Notes: a model not told the origin generated them from the sequence alone. DNA of 64,000 bases from an uncultured Cohaesibacter sp. (GCF_963678225.1 NZ_OY782764.1:2237001-2301000); one strand, 5' to 3'; counted from the stretch's first letter, positions 8,752 through 18,078 are shown. Translations and numbers: made by a program.

Positions 8752-9164
8752 GACGGGCTTCTTTCTTTCAATTGAAATGCGCAAGGGTTGACGGACAAGT
8801 GATCCGTCTTAATCGACTCCCCTTGGGCGTGGTCTTGGTCTGCTAATAGTATAAGCGCTTAGGCCTTCATGACTAAGAGGGGAAGATTGATAGCATTCAT
8901 GAACAAGGATCATTGATTATCTGAAATTTCAGAATAATCCGATCAACGCTATCGCCCTGGCCGTCAAGCTGATGTCAGGCGCTTGCTGTCTCTTTTTATT
9001 AGTCTTATGAATTCAATTCATCATAGAATTCCATTATACTGCATTATTCGGTGATATGAAGCTGGTAGATTCATAAGAAGGCCAAGATGGTTGCCGACTA
9101 CCCTCCCAAGCCAACTTCCTGACGGCGCCATGGGCAAAATGCCTTTTGCAAGGGATATTTCACG
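8752..9164. promoter_or_regulatory. Divergent promoter region of LysR gene and SDR operon
   Basis: A 413-bp gap between divergent genes, noticeably AT-rich from 8880 to 9060. It carries two TCATGA cores at 8867-8872 and 8897-8902, 30 bp apart, which are plausible LysR half sites. No open frame here looks protein-like. Confidence 0.45.
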
Positions 9165-10106
9165 ATGCCAGATACGGGCGATTTCAGTAGCCAACGCGAT
9201 CTCTCGCTGTTGCTTAGAGAAAATATCAATGATCTGATTGCCCTGATGGCAGTCGCCGAAGAGCGCAGCTTCACGCGCGCAGCCGCTCGCCTCAATGTGT
9301 CTCAATCGGCACTGAGCCATACCATCAAAGCGCTGGAAAAACGTCTCGGTCTGCGTCTTCTGACCAGAACCACCCGGTCCGTGGCCCCCACAATCGAGGG
9401 CGAAGATCTGCTGGCGACGCTATCTCCGGCTCTTGAAACCATCGAAGAGCGGCTGATTGCGCTGACGGAAAACCAGTCGACGCCAACCGGCACCGTACGG
9501 ATCGTCGCCACAGACTATACCATCGAGACATTGCTCTGGCCCAAGATCGCGCCGGTCATCAAGAATTATCCAGCCGTTCGGGTCGAATTCGTCAATGACT
9601 ATGGTTACACCGATCTGGCTTCTGCCCAGTGTGATGCAGGGGTGCGCTATGGCGATCAGGTGAGTGATGGCATGATTTCCATGCGCATCGGCCCTGATGA
9701 ACGCATGGTCTGCATCGGTACGCCAGACTATTTCGCCGAGCATGGAGAGCCGGAAACTCCCAACGACCTCAGTGAGCATGAATGCATCAATCTGCGCCTG
9801 TCGACCCATGGAGCACTCTATGCGTGGGAATTTGAAGACAAGGACAAGCGGGAGATCCGTGTTAAGGTGACTGGCCAGCTCTGTTTTGACACCATCATGA
9901 CGATCTATCGTGCTGCGCTCGACGGGCACGGGCTGGCTCTGGTGCCTGAAAGGCTGGTCGAGAAGGATCTGGCCGATGGGCGCCTCAAGATGTGCCTTGG
10001 AGACTATTCGCCCTATTTCGATGGCTTCCATCTTTATTACCCCAGCCGTCTGAGAACATCATCGGCCTTTCAGGTGGTGCTTGACGCCTTGCGGGAAAGG
10101 GGTTGA
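9165..10106 (+). CDS. LysR-family transcriptional regulator
   Basis: A 313-residue LysR-type regulator. The winged helix-turn-helix spans about residues 20-80 (FTRAAARLNVSQSALSHTIKALEKRLGLRLLTRTTRS), followed by a linker helix and an effector domain starting at GTVRIVATDYTIE. It is divergent from the cyclophilin-like/SDR operon, the usual place for a LysR target, with 413 bp between them. The inducer cannot be inferred. The C-terminal FHLYYPSRL segment is typical of LysR subgroups controlling small oxidoreductase clusters. Confidence 0.9.
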   Translation: MPDTGDFSSQRDLSLLLRENINDLIALMAVAEERSFTRAAARLNVSQSALSHTIKALEKRLGLRLLTRTTRSVAPTIEGEDLLATLSPALETIEERLIALTENQSTPTGTVRIVATDYTIETLLWPKIAPVIKNYPAVRVEFVNDYGYTDLASAQCDAGVRYGDQVSDGMISMRIGPDERMVCIGTPDYFAEHGEPETPNDLSEHECINLRLSTHGALYAWEFEDKDKREIRVKVTGQLCFDTIMTIYRAALDGHGLALVPERLVEKDLADGRLKMCLGDYSPYFDGFHLYYPSRLRTSSAFQVVLDALRERG

Positions 10107-10241
10107 TGAAAAGCGTCTGGACGATTGATCAATCTCTTTCATGACTGTCTTTGGGGATAGCGCTATTAATCTCGTGGCTTTCTGAACCAGATCTAACGGG
10201 TAACTTCAATCACCTTTGTCAGATCCCAAGGAGATATTTCC

Positions 10242-11012
10242 ATGAAGACAGTCAAGACCATGCTAGCCGCCTCAGCCCTAGCTTTGATGTCCGGCGGCGC
10301 ATTGGCCGAAGATGCAGCCAAGACCATTCCCGGTGCTGTAGCCCGAGTTTCGCCCGCACTGCAGTCCTATGCCATGGACGATCTCGTCGGCAAAGTTTGG
10401 CAGGATGAGGTTCTCTCTGCCCGTGACCGCTCCTTGGTGACCTTCGCTGCTCTGCTCACCCGTCACGAAACCGAAGGGTTGGACAAATTCGTCGAACTGG
10501 CTCTGGATTCCGGCGTGAAGCCGATCGAAATCTCCGAGACCATCACCCATCTTGCTTTCTATACAGGCTGGGGGAATGCCACCGCAGCCGCTGAAGCTGC
10601 TGCCCCGGTTTTCGAGGCTCGCGGCATCTCAGTCGCCGATCTGGCCCCGGTTGATCCCGAGCTGTTGCCGCTGAATGAAGAAGCGGAAGCCAACCGTCAG
10701 AATTTCGTCTCCAGCACCTATGGCAATGTCAGCCCCGGTGTCGTGCGCGATACCGAGCAGATCCTGTTTCTTGATCTCTGGCTCCGTCCAGGTCTTGAGC
10801 CACGTGACCGTAGCCTGATCACCGTGGCAGCTCTCATCGCAGCGGGCCAGCCCGAGCAGATGACTTTCCATCTTAACAAGGCAATGGATAATGGCCTTTC
10901 CAAGGATGAAGCAGGTGCGGTTCTTTCCCATCTCGCTTTCTATGCAGGTTGGCCGAAAGTCTTCTCCGCAATGCCTGTTGCCAAGGATGTATTTGAGTCC
11001 CGCGCAGACTAA
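10242..11012 (+). CDS. Secreted tandem carboxymuconolactone decarboxylase-like (AhpD-fold) protein
   Basis: A 256-residue protein with a clear signal peptide (MKTVKTMLAASALALMSGGALAE) and two AhpD/CMD-type helical repeats: one around SARDRSLVTFAALL...ITHLAFYTGWGN and one around EPRDRSLITVAALI...LSHLAFYAGWPK. No CxxC pair is present, so peroxidase chemistry of the AhpD type is not expected; gamma-carboxymuconolactone decarboxylase-like or binding activity is possible. A canonical AAGGAG precedes ATG 10242. It begins a plus-strand series with the reductase and cupin genes that follow. The periplasmic location is unusual for this fold. Confidence 0.85.
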   Translation: MKTVKTMLAASALALMSGGALAEDAAKTIPGAVARVSPALQSYAMDDLVGKVWQDEVLSARDRSLVTFAALLTRHETEGLDKFVELALDSGVKPIEISETITHLAFYTGWGNATAAAEAAAPVFEARGISVADLAPVDPELLPLNEEAEANRQNFVSSTYGNVSPGVVRDTEQILFLDLWLRPGLEPRDRSLITVAALIAAGQPEQMTFHLNKAMDNGLSKDEAGAVLSHLAFYAGWPKVFSAMPVAKDVFESRAD

Positions 11013-11123
11013 ACTGGGAAGACCAGCAAAGGGTGGAGGCACTCCTGCTCTTTGCTGATCGTCTGATCCAGAAGAAAAGCTGGCTCCATTGTCAGCTTTT
11101 CATCATGAAAGGAGAGCCTGAAA

Positions 11124-11762
11124 ATGAAAATAGCCATCGTTGGTACGGGTAATATGGGCGAAGCCCTTGGCCGCATCTGGGCTCAATGCGGCCATCAGGT
11201 TGCCTTTTCCTTTAGTCGGGATGAGCAAAAGCTGCAAAAACTGGCCCAAGAACTGAACGCCAGTTGGGGGCCGGTGGCAAATATTGTTCAAGAAGCGGAA
11301 CTTGTGCTGCTGTCTGTGCATTGGTCTCATATCGAAGATGTTTTGGCCGATGCAGGGGCTCTGGAAGGCAAGATTGTCCTCAACTGCTGCGTACCCCTCG
11401 ACCAAGCCAATGAAAATCTTGTGTTGGGCACAACGACGTCAGGCGCGGAACAACTTGCCGCAGCCCGTCCGAAAGCCCGATGGGTTTCAGCCTTCAACAC
11501 AAGCCCGTCAGAAAGCCTGCCAGTGGTTTTTGCAAAGAGCGAAGAGGCCAAAAGGCCCCAGCACATGCTGTATGGCGACGATGCTGGCGCCAAGCAAACC
11601 GTCACGCAGTTGATCAAGGAGGTTGGCTTTGATCCGGTTGATCTTGGTGGGCTGAAGAATGCGCGCTTTGTTGAGCCCTTCGCCATGGTAACCGCCGTTC
11701 TGGCTTATGACCATCCGGGCGGAGAAGCCTTTACCTATCATTTCGAAAAGCTGCAGCAGTGA
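11124..11762 (+). CDS. NAD(P)-binding oxidoreductase, F420-reductase-like family
   Basis: A 212-residue protein with an N-terminal Rossmann motif GTGNMGEALG and FSFSRDE after the second strand. It matches the NADP oxidoreductase/coenzyme F420-dependent family, whose members in F420-lacking bacteria use NADP. The NTSPSES segment sits where a catalytic loop would be. The start has AGGAG 8 bases upstream. It lies between the CMD-like and cupin genes, all plus strand with gaps of about 110 and 65 bp. The substrate is unknown; quinone or small-carbonyl reduction is plausible. Confidence 0.75.
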   Translation: MKIAIVGTGNMGEALGRIWAQCGHQVAFSFSRDEQKLQKLAQELNASWGPVANIVQEAELVLLSVHWSHIEDVLADAGALEGKIVLNCCVPLDQANENLVLGTTTSGAEQLAAARPKARWVSAFNTSPSESLPVVFAKSEEAKRPQHMLYGDDAGAKQTVTQLIKEVGFDPVDLGGLKNARFVEPFAMVTAVLAYDHPGGEAFTYHFEKLQQ

Positions 11763-11827
11763 GCTTGCATGCTTTTGCTTTTTGACTTTGAAACACAGAT
11801 ATAGAAATACAAGGAAAGGATAAAGCT

Positions 11828-12226
11828 ATGAAAGTAATTCGTGGCGGCAGTGCCCCATCTTTTGCAGGGCCTGAAGACTGGTTCACCGGAACAGTTCGGG
11901 TGGATCCGCTTTTTCAGGCTGAAGAGCCGGGCCGCACGGGCGGCTCTCATGTAACGTTCGAGCCGGGCGCTCGTACCGCATGGCACACCCATCCGGCAGG
12001 CCAGACCATTATCATCACCTTCGGTCGTGGGCGCGTTCAGCGCGAAGGCGGCGAAATCGAAGAAGTCACCCAGGGCGATGTCGTCTGGTTCCCTGCGGGC
12101 GAAAAGCATTGGCACGGGGCCTCTCCGGAAACAGCCATGAGCCATATTGCCGTTCAGGAAAGCGTTGATGGCAGCCCGGTTACATGGATGGAAAAAGTCT
12201 CTGATAAAGACTATGAGGGCAAGTAA
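11828..12226 (+). CDS. Cytosolic single-domain cupin
   Basis: A 132-residue cupin closely similar to the secreted one at 6745 but without a leader. Metal ligands are visible in [15 protein letters not shown] and [16 protein letters not shown]. Related proteins include the small cupin hydroxynitrile lyases, though most members are uncharacterised. The start ATG 11828 has AAAGGA upstream. It ends the run of plus-strand genes begun by the CMD-like gene and is followed by a strong inverted repeat. Confidence 0.85.
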   Translation: MKVIRGGSAPSFAGPEDWFTGTVRVDPLFQAEEPGRTGGSHVTFEPGARTAWHTHPAGQTIIITFGRGRVQREGGEIEEVTQGDVVWFPAGEKHWHGASPETAMSHIAVQESVDGSPVTWMEKVSDKDYEGK

Positions 12227-12284
12227 GCCCGACGCTCTTTTTTGTGGTGATAGCATCACTCTGAAGAAATGAAGGCAAAACATG

Positions 12285-12316
12285 CTTGGCCGGTTGCTTG
12301 AAAAGCACCGGCCAAT
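12285..12316. terminator. Inverted repeat between convergent genes, probable bidirectional terminator
   Basis: TTGGCCGGTTGCTT (12286-12299) pairs with AAGCACCGGCCAA about 3 bases on, with TTTTG-type tails on each side. It lies between the cupin gene and the convergent cytochrome P460-like gene. Confidence 0.55.
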
Positions 12317-12358
12317 GCATTTTGAGCAAGGTGGCTCGGGGCCGCCCGGAAGGAGCGC

Positions 12359-12805
12359 TTAGTCATCCAGCATGTCACTATGGCGAAAAACAAAATCGCG
12401 GTCTTCTGCACCGGCATGGCAGGATTCACAACGCTGCAAATCTTCCGACAGGTTTGGCTGGCCATCGGGCCAATAGACGCCAAAGCGCCAACTGCCAGAA
12501 AGCGACAGGCTTTCCCATTCGGCACGCTTCTCCATCACCAGAATGCGATAGAGGGCGCCCTCGCGGAAATCTTCCATGGTCACGACGGTGCCTTCCGGAA
12601 AGGGCTCTCCGGCCTTGGCTGCATCAATCGCCTCTTGCGCGGTGAACAGCTCTTCGGTGATGCCTCCACGCTTGAAGGTGGAGAAATGAATTCCGCTCTT
12701 ATAATCCGCAGGCAGGGCGATATGGTCAGACGCGGTTGACTGGGCAAGGAGTGGTGTGCTCATCGTCAATCCGATGAACATGGCTGCTACAGGATAAGCT
12801 TTCAA
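12359..12805 (-). CDS. Cytochrome P460-family periplasmic heme protein
   Basis: A 148-residue exported protein. The P460-type fold is suggested by FSTFKRGGITEELF, PEGTVVTMEDF, SWRFGVYW and a single heme c attachment motif CESCH near the C-terminus. P460 cytochromes oxidise hydroxylamine or detoxify NO. I chose a TTG start at 12805, which lies behind AGAGGGA and gives a standard signal peptide (MKAYPVAAMFIGLTMSTPLLAQ); ATG 12781 would remove the basic n-region. The family's extra lysine-heme crosslink cannot be judged here. It is convergent with the preceding cupin gene. Confidence 0.7.
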   Translation of the reverse strand: MKAYPVAAMFIGLTMSTPLLAQSTASDHIALPADYKSGIHFSTFKRGGITEELFTAQEAIDAAKAGEPFPEGTVVTMEDFREGALYRILVMEKRAEWESLSLSGSWRFGVYWPDGQPNLSEDLQRCESCHAGAEDRDFVFRHSDMLDD

Positions 12806-13177
12806 AGGTCCCTCTTTGGTTCGGTTTGGTTTGGTCTTGAGCAAGCTTTGACTAGGGCAATTGAAAAGCAACCGGCCGCAAAGAGTAAGAGGAACTGACC
12901 AAAAGCAATAATGACCAAGGTTCATGAAAGTTTGGCAATGTTTCAGCCATGGTTGCAAAGATAAGGGAAATACACTACCGCGCCTTTGCTTGTTTATGCG
13001 TGAAATCAGCCCTTTGCGGCTAATTTATTATCTCTGCTCATGATGGCATTTACACTTGTCGGGATAGTATTTTTACGCGGGAGGGATTATCTCGATCACA
13101 AACAGTTGAACGCTTATGGGCGCGCCGGTCGATAAGAAGCCAACAAAACCAATCAGGAATGCAAGGACTGCCACGCT
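12806..13177. other. Intergenic region between divergent genes
   Basis: A 372-bp gap with two TCATGA cores (12922-12927 and 13038-13043). No protein-like frame and no clear promoter were recognised. Confidence 0.4.
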
Positions 13178-13873
13178 ATGCCAAGACCCCGCATCATCTG
13201 CCACATGGTTGCGTCCCTTGACGGGCGCCTTTTGACCGAACGCTGGAACGGATTGCCCGAGACAGCACTTGATCTTTATGAAGAGATTGCCGATCGGCTG
13301 GATACTGATGGCTGGATTGTGGGGCGAACCACCATGGCAAGCTTCGTACCTGCCGGAGAAGCGCATCTGGCTTCTGGTTCGCAAGCCAATGGTACCATCA
13401 TCACCAGAGACCATCCGGGCGCAGCCAGAGGGCGAAGCCTTGCCATTTGCTTTGATCGCAAGGGCAAGTTGATGCCAGAGACGGATGACGTGGAAGGCAG
13501 CCATCTGGTGCTTGTTCTCTCCGAGCATGTCGCCCAAGAGCATGTGGCCTATCTGGTTGAAAGAGGCGTTTCGGTCTTTTTTGCCGGAGCGGAAGGCAAC
13601 AACATCGCCAGTGCGATTGAGCGGATCGGAGTTGCTTTTGATGCCAAGGCGCTGCTTCTTGAGGGCGGCGGCATGCTCAATGGCTCCTTTCTGGAGCAGG
13701 GGTTGATTGACGAAACCAGCACATTGGTTATGCCGGTGCTGGACGGCCAGTCGGGCATACCCTCGATTTATGATTATCAGGGACAGTTGCAGGGCAGACC
13801 CCTCGAATTGCTGGGCGTGGAAACCCTCGCCTATGATGCCGTGTGGATGCATCACCGCATAAGCGGCGGCTAA
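13178..13873 (+). CDS. RibD C-terminal/dihydrofolate reductase-like oxidoreductase
   Basis: A 231-residue protein of the RibD_C/DHFR-fold family. It starts with ICHMVASLDGRL, the usual first strand and loop, and has GGGMLNGSFLEQGLIDE, the conserved C-terminal nucleotide-binding and helix motif of pyrimidine reductases. No deaminase domain is attached, so a stand-alone NADPH reductase acting on an unknown pterin- or flavin-like substrate is likely. ATG 13178 is the natural start. The MFS exporter gene follows 71 bp downstream, so the two may be co-transcribed. Confidence 0.82.
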   Translation: MPRPRIICHMVASLDGRLLTERWNGLPETALDLYEEIADRLDTDGWIVGRTTMASFVPAGEAHLASGSQANGTIITRDHPGAARGRSLAICFDRKGKLMPETDDVEGSHLVLVLSEHVAQEHVAYLVERGVSVFFAGAEGNNIASAIERIGVAFDAKALLLEGGGMLNGSFLEQGLIDETSTLVMPVLDGQSGIPSIYDYQGQLQGRPLELLGVETLAYDAVWMHHRISGG

Positions 13874-13944
13874 GGTCCGTTCCGGTCAGTTTGTTTATTT
13901 TCATGCGTTTGAAAACGCACCATAGACTCATTCAAGGATTGCCT

Positions 13945-15318
13945 ATGCCCATTTCTCCCGAGCGCGATGCGCGGGTGGTAACGCTTACACTCGTCGCTAT
14001 TTCAACCGCGCTGTCACTGATTATCTTCACCATTCCCCTGACGACGATCAACGCCGTAACCCAAGACTTGCATCTCACAGCCGGTGAGATTGCGTGGATC
14101 ATGAGCGGCATGCCACTGGGCTGTGCCGTAGGCTTGCTGACTTCTGGCGCGCTGGGCGATACCTATGGGCGCAAAAAGGTCTTTCTCGGTGGGTTGCTGG
14201 TCACTGTTGCAGCTTCTGTTGTGGCAGCTTTGGCTGAAAGCGGGCTGGTGCTTATCATGGCGCGCGTGGTGCAGGGGTTGGGTAATGCCGGAGTCATGGC
14301 TTGCGGCCTCGGGCTGATCGGGCAGGTCTATCATGGTGAGGAGCGCACCCGCGCAACAGCCATCTGGGCCGCCTCACTGGGCAGTGGTGTCGCCATCGGG
14401 CCGATACTGGCTTCCATCTGCCTCTCCCTTGGTGGTTGGCAGGCCATTCAGTGGGTTGCCGCGATTGCGTCCGCTGCACTGGCTCTGGCCTCTCTCAAGC
14501 CCTTGCCGAAAAGCGAACGCATCCCCGAGAAGATCGATCTGCTGGGCAGCATTCTGATGATGGCCGGTATGGCCTTTCTTCTTTCCGCGCTGACACAGCT
14601 CAGAATGGGTATCTCTGCCGAACCGATCCTGATGCTGTTCGTGAGCGTTGTGCTGATTATCGCCTTCTGCTTTCTGGAGCTGAGGGTACGCAATCCCATC
14701 ATCCAGTTGGACCTGTTCCGGCGGGCCGACTTCGTCGGTGCAACGCTGGCCGCATTCGCTTCGGGTGCCGGTGTGCTTTCCATCATGACCATGGTGCCCA
14801 CGGTATTGGAGCGTAGCTTGGGGATCAGCCCTCTGTTTGCGGCCACCATTCTTCTCGCTTGGTCTGCCATCACTGTGGTCGCCGCACTTGCTGCGCAATA
14901 TTTGCCACGCAGTCTTTCCGCTCGCAATCGGGTGGTGCTGGGCATGGTGGGGTGCATTTTCGGGCAGTTGCTGCTGTTGATGATGAGCGGCGACTATATC
15001 TGGCCCATCGCCTTGCCTGGCCTTTTTGTCTCCGGTGTGGCCAATGGGATTCTCAACGCCTCGCTCGGGCACGCCGCCGTGGAAAGCGTACCGGTGGAAC
15101 GAGTGGCCATGGGATCAGCGGCGAACAATACAGCACGTTATCTTGGCTCGGCCATAGGCATTACCGTCAGCGCCGTTCTCATTTCCAATGCAGGCCCGTC
15201 TGCCCGGTCTCTTGGCTGGCAAGAAGCAGTGCTGGCGACAACGGGTTTCAGTGTGCTGGGGCTTCTTGTCATGCTTTTGCTGGCCCGTCGGTCCGCGCGT
15301 AAATCCATGCCAGCCTAG
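13945..15318 (+). CDS. MFS drug/metabolite exporter (DHA2-like)
   Basis: A 457-residue integral membrane protein with 12 to 14 hydrophobic segments. Motif A appears as GALGDTYGRKKVF after TM2 and the antiporter motif C-like segment as GSGVAIGPILASI in TM5. These place it among proton-driven multidrug exporters of the EmrB/QacA type. ATG 13945, with AAGGA six bases upstream, is preferred over the upstream in-frame ATG at 13843, which overlaps the reductase gene. The long inner loop between TM6 and TM7 (LKPLPKSERIPEK) fits the family. The substrate is unknown. Confidence 0.85.
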   Translation: MPISPERDARVVTLTLVAISTALSLIIFTIPLTTINAVTQDLHLTAGEIAWIMSGMPLGCAVGLLTSGALGDTYGRKKVFLGGLLVTVAASVVAALAESGLVLIMARVVQGLGNAGVMACGLGLIGQVYHGEERTRATAIWAASLGSGVAIGPILASICLSLGGWQAIQWVAAIASAALALASLKPLPKSERIPEKIDLLGSILMMAGMAFLLSALTQLRMGISAEPILMLFVSVVLIIAFCFLELRVRNPIIQLDLFRRADFVGATLAAFASGAGVLSIMTMVPTVLERSLGISPLFAATILLAWSAITVVAALAAQYLPRSLSARNRVVLGMVGCIFGQLLLLMMSGDYIWPIALPGLFVSGVANGILNASLGHAAVESVPVERVAMGSAANNTARYLGSAIGITVSAVLISNAGPSARSLGWQEAVLATTGFSVLGLLVMLLLARRSARKSMPA

Positions 15319-15564
15319 ACCCGCGATGATCAGGGCAGCAGTTTCTTTCATGAACCGCACCAATAAGTCAGATGAGATATCGGTATATTAACGCATCCGG
15401 CCTTTCTGACTAGACTTGTCTTCATGCTGGGACAGGTGCGTCGACTTTCGCCCGATGAAAGAGACGCTGCATCTGATGTAACGCGTTGGGCTTTCCATCC
15501 CCTTTGATACAATAAGGGCCGATAGGCCAAATTATTTTTCTACGGATACTCATGAGGATATACC

Positions 15565-16773
15565 ATGTGTGAAAAATGCAAGAATGGCCATGTGCACGAT
15601 CACTCCGAGGTAATTGACCACGGACGCCGCGATATCATGATTGGCGGAGCCGGTCTGGCCGCCGGTGCCGCGTTCGGCTCAGTCTTTTCAGCTGGCAGCG
15701 CCATGGCGCAAGGTGCAGACCCCATGGCAGCGGAAGCCGTCGAGGCCTTTGCCTTTAACAAGGCACACGGCCCGGCCAAAGCCATGTCCATCACCCGTCG
15801 CGCTGTTGGCCCGAACGATGTGAAAATGGATGTCATGTTTGCCGGTATCTGCCATTCAGATATTCATACCATCAATGGCGACTGGGGCCGTGCCGGTCCG
15901 TTCCCGCTGGTGCCCGGCCATGAAATCATTGGCCGCGTAACGGCTGTGGGCAGCAACGTGACCCGCTTTAAGGTTGGCGACATCGGTGGCGTTGGCTGCA
16001 TGGTGGATTCCTGCGGCGAGTGCGAAAACTGCCTCAATGATCGCGAGCAGAACTGCCTGAATGGCACCACATGGACCTATGGCGCTGAAGACAAGATCTC
16101 CGGCGGTCTAACCTATGGTGGCTATTCCCGCAAGATCGTGGTCAAGGATCATTTTGTGGTCAATGTGCCGGATAATCTGGATCTGTCCCGCGCGGCACCT
16201 CTGATGTGTGCCGGTATCACGACCTATTCCCCGATGCAGTTCTGGAAACTGAAAAAAGGCCAGCGCGTTGGCGTGGTAGGCATCGGAGGGCTCGGTCATA
16301 TGGCTGTGAAGCTGGGTGTGGCCCGCGGCGCAGACGTCACGGCTTTCACCACCTCTGAATATAAAATGCCGCTCATCAAGGCCATGGGTGCCACACCGGT
16401 GCTGGCCAGCGATGCGGATACCATGCGCAGCATGATGAACAGCTTCGACCTGATGATCGCTGCTGTGCCTTATGCCTTCGACATGCAGCAGTTCATCAAC
16501 CTGCTGAAACTTGATGCGACCCTCGTCAATGTTGGCCAGTTGGCTCAGATCGATGGTCTCTCTGGCATGATGATGGGCTTTGGCCGTAAAAGCCTTGCGG
16601 GCTCAATGATTGGCGGTATGGCCGAGACACAGGAACTGGTCAATTACTGCGCCAGCCACAATGTTCAGCCAGACGTGGAAATCATCAAGCCGAACCAGAT
16701 CACCGAGGCCATTTCCCGCGTGATCGACAAGGATGTGAAATTCCGCTTCGTCATTGACATGCGTGAAGCCTGA
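15565..16773 (+). CDS. Tat-exported zinc-dependent alcohol dehydrogenase (CAD/YahK type)
   Basis: A 402-residue medium-chain dehydrogenase. The catalytic-domain motifs are complete: CHSDIHTINGDWG (catalytic zinc Cys), PLVPGHEIIG (His-Glu), structural-zinc loop CGECENCLNDREQNC, and cofactor motif GIGGLGHMAVK. The N-terminus is unusual: a Cys/His-rich start (MCEKCKNGHVHDH) and then RRDIMIGGAGLAAG with twin Arg at 21-22, a hydrophobic stretch and an AMAQGA site. That is a Tat-type signal, so the enzyme appears to be folded with its cofactor and exported. NADP(H) enzymes are rare in the periplasm. The start is supported by the preceding ATGAGGATATACC context. The physiological substrate is likely an aromatic or aliphatic aldehyde. 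Confidence 0.87.
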   Translation: MCEKCKNGHVHDHSEVIDHGRRDIMIGGAGLAAGAAFGSVFSAGSAMAQGADPMAAEAVEAFAFNKAHGPAKAMSITRRAVGPNDVKMDVMFAGICHSDIHTINGDWGRAGPFPLVPGHEIIGRVTAVGSNVTRFKVGDIGGVGCMVDSCGECENCLNDREQNCLNGTTWTYGAEDKISGGLTYGGYSRKIVVKDHFVVNVPDNLDLSRAAPLMCAGITTYSPMQFWKLKKGQRVGVVGIGGLGHMAVKLGVARGADVTAFTTSEYKMPLIKAMGATPVLASDADTMRSMMNSFDLMIAAVPYAFDMQQFINLLKLDATLVNVGQLAQIDGLSGMMMGFGRKSLAGSMIGGMAETQELVNYCASHNVQPDVEIIKPNQITEAISRVIDKDVKFRFVIDMREA

Positions 16774-16784
16774 TTGGCTGTGTG

Positions 16785-17276
16785 ATGACGACACCAAGCC
16801 CGATACCAGCTCTGGGGCTCCTCCAAAGGAGCCTCTTTGCTATGCTGGTGATAACAAGCCTTGGCACATCTGGTGCCAAAGCGGAAGAAGGCAAGACAAA
16901 AGCTATGGCCAAAGAGACCAGAATAACACTGACTATCAAAGATACGGTTATCAACGCTGTGCTCAACGACAGCAAAACCTCCAAGGATCTGCTGGATAGA
17001 TTGCCGCTTACACTGAAGCTGCAAGGATATGAGTTCGATTTTTGCGGTGTGATGTCTGAAGGCCTCGCCTATGAAGAAAGCGAAGCCACGATTGGTTGGA
17101 AAAATGGCGATATTGCCTTCGGACCAGGCGCCAACTGGTTCACCATTCTTTATGGTGGTGAGGAGCAGTCAGGAGACAGCGGACCGCTGGTAAAATTCGG
17201 CAGGATTACGGATCCGCTTTCGCGTCTCGACGCGCTACCCCGCAGTATCTCGGTAACGCTCGCCAGGACTGACTGA
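16785..17276 (+). CDS. Secreted cyclophilin-like fold protein
   Basis: A 163-residue relative of the proteins at 8383, 17391 and 20745. It has an N-terminal leader (LLQRSLFAMLVITSLGTSGAKA) and the cyclophilin-like core with KDLLDRLPLTLKLQGYEFDF and NGDIAFGPGANWFTILY. The core diverges most from the others because YYAPWG is replaced by FGPGAN. ATG 16785 is used; GTG 16782 is adjacent. It starts 11 bp after the exported alcohol dehydrogenase gene, so the two are likely co-transcribed and both products exported. Confidence 0.72.
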   Translation: MTTPSPIPALGLLQRSLFAMLVITSLGTSGAKAEEGKTKAMAKETRITLTIKDTVINAVLNDSKTSKDLLDRLPLTLKLQGYEFDFCGVMSEGLAYEESEATIGWKNGDIAFGPGANWFTILYGGEEQSGDSGPLVKFGRITDPLSRLDALPRSISVTLARTD

Positions 17277-17343
17277 GAGCTTGAGTGCGATGGCATAAGG
17301 GGCTAGGGGCCTGATCATAGGGACGTTAGCGCATAATGAAGAC

Positions 17344-17372
17344 GCCGCAGGACCACTCCTGCGGCTTTATTC
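17344..17372 (+). terminator. Rho-independent terminator
   Basis: GCCGCAGGA (17344-17352) and TCCTGCGGC (17357-17365) form a 9-bp stem with a 4-nt loop, followed by TTTATTCATTTT. It ends the alcohol dehydrogenase/cyclophilin-like transcript. Confidence 0.85.
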
Positions 17373-17390
17373 ATTTTCAAGATCTGGCTA

Positions 17391-17861
17391 TTACTTGATT
17401 GCCTCGATGCGGGCCTTGAGCGATCCGGATTTTGAAAGCGCCTTTATCGCCCCTTCATCAAATCGTCCCAGCCTGACAAGCCCTGCTGAATAACGGAAAT
17501 CGCGATAGAAGAGCGCCACATCCCCCCACGGGGCATAATAGGTGATATCGCCCGGCTCAGGGTCTATCCCGTCTGGCACATCCGTCGTAGACAGCTTTTC
17601 TTCCGGATAGAAGATCTTTTCGTTGCTGGCATAGTCTTCCAGTGTCACGTCGACAGGCAGCATGGCCAGAAAATCCCGACTGGCGGAGTTGTCTTCCAGC
17701 GTCGCTGTCAGCGTCGTATTATCAATAATAAAACGCACACGGGCGCCTTCTGCCGATGCTGGCTGGGCCATTGATGAAGCGGTACTTGCGAGCATCAACG
17801 CAACGCCGATACCAAGCGCCGAGGCACTGCTGGAAATGAAACTGATCGATGAAGCGGTCAA
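17391..17861 (-). CDS. Secreted cyclophilin-like fold protein
   Basis: A 156-residue protein with a Ser/Ala-rich leader (ISFISSSASALGIGVALMLA...SSMAQPASA). The fold core is visible as RDFLAMLPVDVTLEDY and GDITYYAPWGDVALFY, ending in LKARIEAI. The core is very close to the cytosolic protein at 8383. I favour a TTG start at 17861 because AGGAGAG lies seven bases upstream; the in-frame ATG at 17885 has no such site. It is convergent with the preceding cyclophilin-like gene, so two paralogues lie tail to tail. The function of the family is not established. Confidence 0.75.
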   Translation of the reverse strand: MTASSISFISSSASALGIGVALMLASTASSMAQPASAEGARVRFIIDNTTLTATLEDNSASRDFLAMLPVDVTLEDYASNEKIFYPEEKLSTTDVPDGIDPEPGDITYYAPWGDVALFYRDFRYSAGLVRLGRFDEGAIKALSKSGSLKARIEAIK

Positions 17862-17997
17862 GACGTCTCTCCTGATTGGGGGCATGCATCATGCAGGATG
17901 CCGCTATTCTGCCCTTGGCGCAATTCACGAGTTGCTCAACTCACTCATGAAGCTGGTGCAACAATTCCGGCTTTGCCGTAGGTCCTACACGCAGTCA

Positions 17998-18036
17998 TAA
18001 AAAAACACCGACCGCGAGAAAGCTCGGGGCCGGTGT
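17998..18036 (-). terminator. Rho-independent terminator after tannase-family gene
   Basis: ACACCG (18005-18010) pairs with CGGTGT (18031-18036). On the minus strand the stem is followed by a run of seven T. It lies about 43 bp past the esterase stop codon. Confidence 0.8.
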
Positions 18037-18078
18037 CTATAGGATTGTTATTGTTATTATTTGGTTGCTTATTTTTGA

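Noticed and set aside
11024-11057. Inverted repeat CAGCAAAG/CTTTGCTG as a terminator
   Set aside because: There is no T tract and the gap to the next gene is only about 110 bp; too weak to call.
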